In this document: positions 8,128-12,885 of the stretch, piece after piece | How positions within the stretch are numbered: the stretch's first letter is position 1 | How the letters are laid out: every line of letters starts with the position of its first letter | Source: Stagonosporopsis chrysanthemi | Taxonomy: Eukaryota; Ascomycota; Dothideomycetes; Pleosporales; Didymellaceae | Direction of reading: 5' to 3' | DNA length: 12,885 nucleotides | Assembly: GCA_022560025.1 (NCBI GenBank) | Contig: JAFISE010000370.1 | Location: 1 to 12,885 of the forward strand | Notes under the pieces: generated by a model | Databases searched by the model: none | Told to the model about the DNA's origin: nothing | Seen by the model: the letters and a program-made list of their open reading frames with translations, nothing else | Made by a program: the position numbers and the translations under genes

Positions 8128-8547
8128 TATGATTTGGTAAGCTTTGTGAAACTCAATGTTTTGTGCACAGGAATTTCAGCGAGGTCATCATATGGACCGT
8201 TGCCGGTCGCTTTTTGGCACGGTCTTCTTACGATCACATCAACTTCACGTGCGCGATAAGTCAACTATACCGGCTATGGTGGCAAGACGTCTGGGACGGC
8301 AAAACCTCTGGGACGGCACTAGAACAGTTCGTTGGTCGACACTCTCGCTCTCTAAGGTAACACTGTCATTAGTATGTCATTAACGTGGTTGTCTGTTGCA
8401 TGTATCAATCGTTCTCTGTTATTCTTCAGGACGGAAGAAAGTCATAGAGCTGCGTACGATGTAGGCCCTATGATCTCCGTCCGTGGAATTTGGTCGTGTC
8501 CACTTGTGTCGACTCTACATCCGATCAGTGGATGCACGACTGGATTT
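8128..8547 (+). pseudogene. uncertain gene fragment of unknown family
   Basis: A tentative spliced frame: ATG 8128, a short intron 8137-8170 (34 nt, GTAAGC...GCACAG; shorter than usual), exon 8171-8356, intron 8357-8429 (73 nt, GTAACA...TTCAG), last exon to a TGA at about 8547. The middle exon gives a tryptophan-rich stretch (SEVIIWTVAGRF; LYRLWWQDVWDG) that I do not recognise. The frame stays open across the second intron, which mildly supports a real gene. It stops just before the transposon remnant at 8594, so it may be the truncated 5' part of a gene broken there. It could also be non-coding. Confidence 0.3.
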
Positions 8548-8593
8548 TGACCACGATCGGAGCTTGATACATTGGCAAGAGCCCGCATTGGAG

Positions 8594-9314
8594 TGCACGC
8601 TTCTGCTCCCTCTTCTCTTTTGCCTTTGCAGCCGCAGCACGCTTTTCTTCCTTCATCTTCTCAATTTAGATTTTATTAGCGTGAGCTAAGTCCTTCATCT
8701 TTGCCTTGTTCAGCTCTTATTGGTGCGCGTCTGCCTTCATAATACGCTCTCTGTGATGTGCCGCAGCAAACGGCCCAGGAGACCACCACTTTGCGCTTCT
8801 CCAGTAATCAAGCATTGGCTTGACTAGAGTCACTGCTTTGCTCTTGATATCCTGCTTCTTCTTAACCGAAAGCGACTCAGTAAGACACTCATTCTGATTA
8901 CGAAGTATCTCATTTCCAATCGCGATGTAGTGAACAACCTGGCGGAGGGCCTTTGCGTCTGCTGAGAACCTATCAGCAACAACGCGGTCCAACTGCCTTA
9001 TTATTTCGCGGCTATCAGTAACTCATTGTTGCTGCGGAGGAGTTGACTGAGTTGTAGCTCCTTGAGTTGCTTTGTTGGCGAATCGATTGAGTATTTTGTC
9101 ACGATCAAGCGGATTGGTTTGGTTTGGCTTGGTTTGGTATTCATTTTCGTCTGGTTGATTGAAGTCCTTGGTTTCCCGTGGTGCCTGAACGCCTGTGTCT
9201 CCGTGCCAAAGTTGAGCGATCCACACCAAATTGATCAGCAATTTTTTGATACACAAGTTTTTCACCTGGCTTCAGTGCTTCAATTGCTGCAAGCGCATCA
9301 TCGATTGAAGCCAT
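8594..9314 (-). pseudogene. transposase remnant (copy 5) lacking the DDE core
   Basis: ATG 9314 starts MASIDDALAAIEALKPGEK, then LVYQKIADQFGVDRSTLARR: the intact family HTH. One frameshift near 9180 leads into the frame 9265-8717. In that frame NPLDRDKILNRF follows almost at once; in copy 1 the matching IPFDPEMVLKRF lies just after the catalytic domain. All three catalytic Asp motifs, about 1 kb, are therefore deleted, with the joint close to a TTTGG repeat at 9114-9138. The tail frame holds stops at 9025-9023 (TGA), 8719-8717 (TAA) and 8668-8666 (TAA), between family-like segments (WWSPGPF; EEKRAAAAKAKEKREQK). It cannot transpose itself but keeps a complete 5' terminus. Confidence 0.75.
9114..9138. 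repeat. short (TTTGG)n tract at a deletion joint
   Basis: About five imperfect units of period 5 (TTGGTTTGGTTTGGCTTGG then TTTGGT). It lies at the point where the copy 5 transposase passes from its N-terminal part to its post-catalytic part. Confidence 0.6.
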
Positions 9315-9401
9315 ATTGGTGGAGTTGTGACGCGTTGAATATTGGTGTAGTTTCTATCGATCGGGCGTTGCGCGACTCCGGGCGTTGCGCGCACGGACAC
9401 G

Positions 9402-9461
9402 GTACCGTGTCTGTGCGCGTGATGCGCGTTTCGCGTGATGCGCACCCCACCACTTTTTGGG
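9402..9461. repeat. terminal inverted repeat of copy 2 (3' end of element)
   Basis: 60 bases identical to the complement of 11491-11550. Inside are two CGCGTGATGCGC units (9416-9427 and 9432-9443), probable transposase binding sites by analogy with the repeated sites in pogo-type termini. Confidence 0.9.
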
Positions 9462-9483
9462 GTATCACCAAAATAAGGTTATT

Positions 9484-9545
9484 GAGCCACACACAATAGA
9501 TAATATTACAAGAATTTTTGGTGGACTACTCTATAGACCTATGCA
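9484..9545 (-). promoter_or_regulatory. conserved 3' untranslated block of copy 2
   Basis: Starts within two bases of the transposase stop (TAG, 9549-9547) and matches 2119-2180 at 54 of 62 positions without gaps. Such conservation outside the coding frame, between elements whose TIR iterons differ, suggests a kept cis function. Confidence 0.6.
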
Positions 9546-9546
9546 A

Positions 9547-11457
9547 CTACTTTCTGTAAGCAAACTTTTTAGTAGGACAAATTGCGCGGCCGTGGCGGCT
9601 CTGTGTACTTAGTGGGGTTGGGGAACGCTCATGAGCAATAGGCCAACTACCACCACCTACAGCACCACGATTCTGCTTCTTTCTGGGTGCTGCAGACTGT
9701 GAAGCCTTCTGCTTGCCTGTTTTAGGTAATTGTTTACTTTTTGAAGCGTTGCGAGCGTCCTTCTGACGCTGCTTTTCAGCCTGGCGTTCAGCTACTTCAG
9801 CAGCCTTTATAGCTTTTAGTTGTGCCCGCTCCTCCTTCTCTATTGCACGCCGCACCTTTTGCTCTTCCTTCTCCTTTGCTCGTAGTAGCGTTTGAGTCTG
9901 TTGAAGCTCCCGTTTAGTCGCTTTTTCTATCTCCAACTGCTCTTGGTAGGCCTTATTTGCGCAATCACGTGCGTCGGCCTCTGCTTTAGATGAAGGACTC
10001 CACCAAACTGCCCCCCCCTGCTGCTCTATCTGCCGTGTGTATAGAGGTAGTACCTTCTGCTGCTTTGGCTTCTTCTTCTGCGTTGCAAGCTCCTCTTTTG
10101 CCTCATCTAATTCGTGTTGTACCAGCTCAAACTGGACGTGGAGTTGGTGGATAGCCTGTTCGAGCGGGCCTAACTGGGTACTACCTTCACCTCCTACAGT
10201 CTTCTGCAACAGAGCCTTGGCCTTAAGCCAATTTGGTGCAGTAGGTGCTGCAGTAGGTGCAGTTTGTTTAGGTGGAGTTACAGGCTCAGATAGGGTAGGT
10301 ACCTTCAACTTATTGAGTACAACGTCGGCGTTAGGTGGGTAGATACCTGTGGCTAAGAACGACGTCTCAACCAACGTTTTAGTAAAGGTAGTCACCCAAG
10401 CCAGCCAGAAAAGGTTGAAGAAGTCGCTTTTGTTTATACTAAGTAGACCTTGGCCTCTCTGAGTGTGGCAATCAAGCTCGTTAGTGTAGTTTTGAGCGAG
10501 CGGCTTGAAGCAAACTACATCTAACGGCTGCAACGTGTAGGTAGAATAAGGTGGATAGACTATTAACAGTATCTTATGGGCGTCGCAGTAGTTGATGAAG
10601 GCCTTTGTTATATGGCTACCGTGACCGTCTAGGATAAGTAGGCGCCACCTTCTGCGAGCTTTTAGTGCAGTGTACCGCTCAAACACCTGTTCAAGCCACG
10701 TGATTCCCAAATCATCGTTCGTCCAACCAGTAGGTGAGGTAGTGAAGAAGATATCGTGCTTTTTTGGGTCGATTGGAGCTACCCAGCTCGCCTGAACGTC
10801 CCTACCAGCTGCTGGATAGATGATGCCAGGCGGTAGTACTGATCCATCAGCGCATATCGTCGCTAGGAGCGTCACCCACTCCCAATTACCATCGTAGAGA
10901 CTCTGCCTGAACGCTTTTGATTGGTATAGGACCTTGTCAAAGATCCGTTTACTCTTCCCAGTGACCCCAATCGCGAAGCCTTTCTCATCCATATTATAGG
11001 TATTCTCAGGTAGGACGTTGTACTTAGCCATTTTGCTGTGTAGTAGTTCAAAGTATAGGCGGTACCTATCAATAGAATCAGCGTGGTGACGGCTGGCTTC
11101 CATGGGCGTGGTCCACGCGTTGATAAGTTCATCTAGATGACAGTTGAGGAAGCAGGTAACCCATGCCTCAGAAGGCGCCCTACAACACAGAGGCGTCACA
11201 AAATTAATTAGCATCTGCCGTGTAGGCTTTAGGTTTCTCTTTGTGAGTCCTCTGATATACTCTACTACCTCTACCTCATCACGCGGGTGGAGAAGTAGCT
11301 GGTTGTTGACCTTGACATTATGTAGTACCACTTGGTTCTTGTGCTGGCGCGTCAACGTTAATCAGCAACAACCGTGTTTTTTAGCAAGTGCTTAGTATAG
11401 AACTTTTGCGCCTGGTTTCAATCTATCTATCTCTGCAAGGGCTTCTTAAAGCGGCAT
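9547..11457 (-). pseudogene. pogo-like DDE transposase (copy 2), N-terminal nonsense codons
   Basis: The family start is ATG 11457 (MPL, then EALAEIDRLKPGAKVLY). The first 35 codons carry three stops: TAA at 11448-11446, TAA at 11394-11392 and TGA at 11364-11362. From 11355 the frame is open for 602 residues to 9547. Numbering from 11355: CENP-B-type HTH remnant 1-80; catalytic motifs NMDEKGFAIG (D123), LDGHGSH (D243), LQPLDVVCF (D279), again DD35D; then a WWSPSS motif and a Lys/Glu/Gln-rich basic coiled coil ending SQSAAPRKKQNRGAVGGG. The nuclease looks complete, but the first helix-turn-helix is lost unless translation starts internally. The two TAA stops fit CAA-to-TAA and the TGA fits CGA-to-TGA, all C-to-T. 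Confidence 0.8.
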
Positions 11458-11490
11458 TGTGGTGTGGAGTTATAGTATATGTAAAACGTA

Positions 11491-11550
11491 CCCAAAAAGT
11501 GGTGGGGTGCGCATCACGCGAAACGCGCATCACGCGCACAGACACGGTAC
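11491..11550. repeat. terminal inverted repeat of copy 2 (5' end of element)
   Basis: Perfect partner of 9402-9461. It ends GACACGG-TA-C, then G-TA and the tip of copy 3, so two TAs separated by CG (TACGTA, 11548-11553) lie between copies 2 and 3. Confidence 0.9.
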
Positions 11551-11553
11551 GTA

Positions 11554-12885
11554 CCGTGTCCGTGCACCCAACGATCGGTAACAACCAACGATCAGGGAAC
11601 AACATCTACACCAGTTTTCAACGCGTAACAACTCAACCACCATGACAGGAATATCAGATGCGCTTGCAGAGATTGATCATTTAGAGCCTGGCGAAAAACT
11701 TGTATATACAAAGCTTGCCAAAAAAAACATGATGTTGATCGCAATACGCTGTCTCGCGCGCACCGAGGCGTGCAAGTCCCCCGACGCGTCGCCGATGAGG
11801 ACCAACGGAAACTCAGCAACCAACAGGAATCAGATCTTGTTAAGTACATACAGCAGTTGTCAGAGCGTCACTTGGCACCTACCAGGCGTATGATACGGAA
11901 TTTCGCATCCTCAGTTGCCTTACAGCCCTGCTCTGATATGTAGGTTCAGCGCTTCCTCCACCGTCACCACGAGCAATTGAAGTACGCGTAGGTTACTGGC
12001 ATAGACTCAAATCGTCACAACGCTAAGTCCCAATACAAATACGAGTTGTACTTTGAGTTGCTACAGCAGAAAGTCACTCAATACAACATTCTGCCAGAGA
12101 ACACCTACAATATGGATGAGAAGGGCTTCGCAATTGGAGTACTAGGCAGGACCAAACGAGTGTTCAGCCGGCGTCAATATGAGAAGAAGGAGGTCAGGCA
12201 GGCTCTCCAAGATGGCTCACGTGAGTGGGTGAGCCTGTTGGCAACAATCTGTGCCGATGGTACTGCTCTTCCGCCAGGGATCATCTTTGCGTCAAAGAAC
12301 TCCACCATACAGAGCCGCTGGGTGGCCGATATCAACCCAGCAAAGCACTCTATCCACGTCGCCTCATCGCCCACTGGATGGACCAACAACAATATAGGAT
12401 TAGCTTGGCTTGAACAGGTGTTTGATCGATACTCCAAGCCAAAGGCACGGCTGAGGTATCGGCTGCTGATTGTGGATGGCCATGGGAATCACCTGACCCA
12501 GGATTTTCTTGAATACTGTCACCAGAAGCGTATTATATTGGCAGTATTGCCACCTCACAGTACCCAGACTCTTCAGCCATTGGATGTAGTCTGCTTTAAG
12601 CCTCTATCGTCTGCCTACTCCAGCGAACTTGATAACCACCTCCAGCAATCTCAGGGCCTTTCTCCACTGTCAAAAGCTGACTTCTTTGCCCTGTTCTGGC
12701 CTGCCTGGGTCAACACCTTCGAGGAAAAGCTTATATCAAAGGCCTTCTCAGCCACCGGCATACACCCAGTGAATCCTCACCCAACGCTCACCGAACACCA
12801 ATCTTTTGATTTTTGGGTTACCCTTCTAGGAGCCCTAAAAATCACAGCATCCAAACAAGCTCGCTGCGCTGATTCTAGGCGTGCC
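11554..12885 (+). mobile_element. pogo-like transposon (copy 3), right end not seen
   Basis: The tip CCGTGTCCGTGC follows TA at 11552-11553. Iterons CCAACGATC repeat with a 17-bp period (about 11568 and 11585). The leader CAACGCGTAACAACTCAACC precedes ATG 11642. Transposase homology is clear to about 12777; beyond that the sequence no longer resembles copies 1 and 2, so a break or a further insertion may start there. No 3' TIR is in the window. Confidence 0.75.
11642..12885 (+). pseudogene. pogo-like transposase (copy 3), frameshift and two stops
   Basis: ATG 11642 gives MTGISDALAEIDHLEPGEK, then LVYTKLAKK. A run of eight A (11720-11727) shifts the frame; two fewer A would continue HDVDRNTLSRAHRG in the frame used by the rest. 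Stops TAG at 11941-11943 and 11989-11991 sit exactly where copies 1 and 2 have tryptophan (SWVTRF/AWVTCF and, 16 codons on, PQW/NAW). After the second stop the frame is open to the window edge with all catalytic motifs: NMDEKGFAIG (Asp codon 12115), VDGHGNH (12475) and LQPLDVVCF (12583), DD35D. Beyond AFSATGIHPVNP (about 12777) the reading no longer matches the family. It is dead as written: at least three lesions precede the nuclease domain. Confidence 0.8.

Larger units (their letters stand above)
8594..9402 (-). mobile_element. internally deleted pogo-like transposon (copy 5)
   Basis: The 5' end is at 9402, next to TA 9403-9404. The tip reads CCGTGTCCGTGC, followed by CGCGCAACGCCCG iterons 17 bp apart and the family leader (TTCAACGCGTCACAACTC) before ATG 9314. 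Homology to the transposase tail ends near 8594, and I find no 3' terminal repeat in the following 150 bp, so the far end is truncated or unrecognised. At about 0.8 kb it is far shorter than the 2.1-kb copies because the central part is missing. Confidence 0.7.
9405..11547 (-). mobile_element. pogo-like DNA transposon with 60-bp perfect TIRs (copy 2)
   Basis: 2143-bp element bounded by TA at 9403-9404 and 11548-11549. The termini are perfect inverted repeats: 9402-9461 and 11491-11550 match over all 60 bases (including flanking G-TA), starting CCGTGTCTGTGCGCGTGATG. Each TIR contains the doubled iteron CGCGTGATGCGC (16-bp period). Both sides abut other copies: copy 5 on the left and copy 3 on the right. 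The perfect TIRs indicate recent insertion or strong constraint. Confidence 0.9.

Noticed and set aside
9062..9499. 145-codon plus-strand frame
   Set aside because: It is antisense to the copy 5 transposase remnant and runs through the TIR of copy 2.
10037..10342. Cys/Ser-rich 101-codon plus-strand frame
   Set aside because: Antisense shadow of the Lys/Glu/Gln-rich tail of the copy 2 transposase.
11391..11645. Frames crossing the copy 2/copy 3 junction on both strands
   Set aside because: They translate TIRs and leaders; the inverted symmetry yields look-alike peptides on both strands.

Overview
The window looks like nuclear DNA of a filamentous ascomycete (Pezizomycotina; a Dothideomycete/Pleosporales-type genome is my best guess, inferred only from gene style). 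The evidence is short GT-AG introns (about 45-60 nt, one with a perfect TACTAAC branch site), a Zn2Cys6 transcription factor, a secreted GH18 chitinase-like enzyme, pogo/Fot1-type DDE transposons, and premature stops of the C-to-T kind left by repeat-induced point mutation (RIP).

Layout. (1) 1-2259: two pogo-like transposons meet head-to-head on one TA at 97-98. The left one (minus strand) keeps only its leader and start codon here; the right one (copy 1, plus) has a nearly full transposase whose N-terminus is frameshifted. (2) 2536-5117, minus: a Zn2Cys6 regulator cut by about nine small introns. I could splice it into an uninterrupted frame of about 682 residues, including a perfect C6 cluster assembled from three exons. 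(3) 5118-6721: a 1.6 kb divergent intergenic region with at least two TA-flanked MITE-like elements, extra solo ends of one of them, and a separate hairpin. (4) 6722-8030, plus: a secreted GH18 protein with one intron, about 420 residues. (5) About 8128-8547, plus: a doubtful gene fragment. (6) 8594-12885: a nest of three more pogo-like copies. An internally deleted minus copy (catalytic core gone) and a plus copy (RIP-like stops, frameshift, runs off or breaks near the right edge) lie head-to-head, and a third element with perfect 60-bp inverted repeats (copy 2) has jumped into the palindrome between them.

How it fits together. The host cargo is a divergent regulator/chitinase pair whose shared upstream region has been invaded by small TA-targeting elements, one ending 139 bp before the chitinase start. 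The flanks are transposon clusters. Every copy whose N-terminal coding region is visible is damaged there, yet TIR architecture (a conserved tip followed by a doubled 16-17 bp-period iteron) and parts of the 5' and 3' leaders are kept. Elements repeatedly land on the TA at the tip of a previous element, giving end-to-end chains. I found no CRISPR array, rRNA or tRNA.
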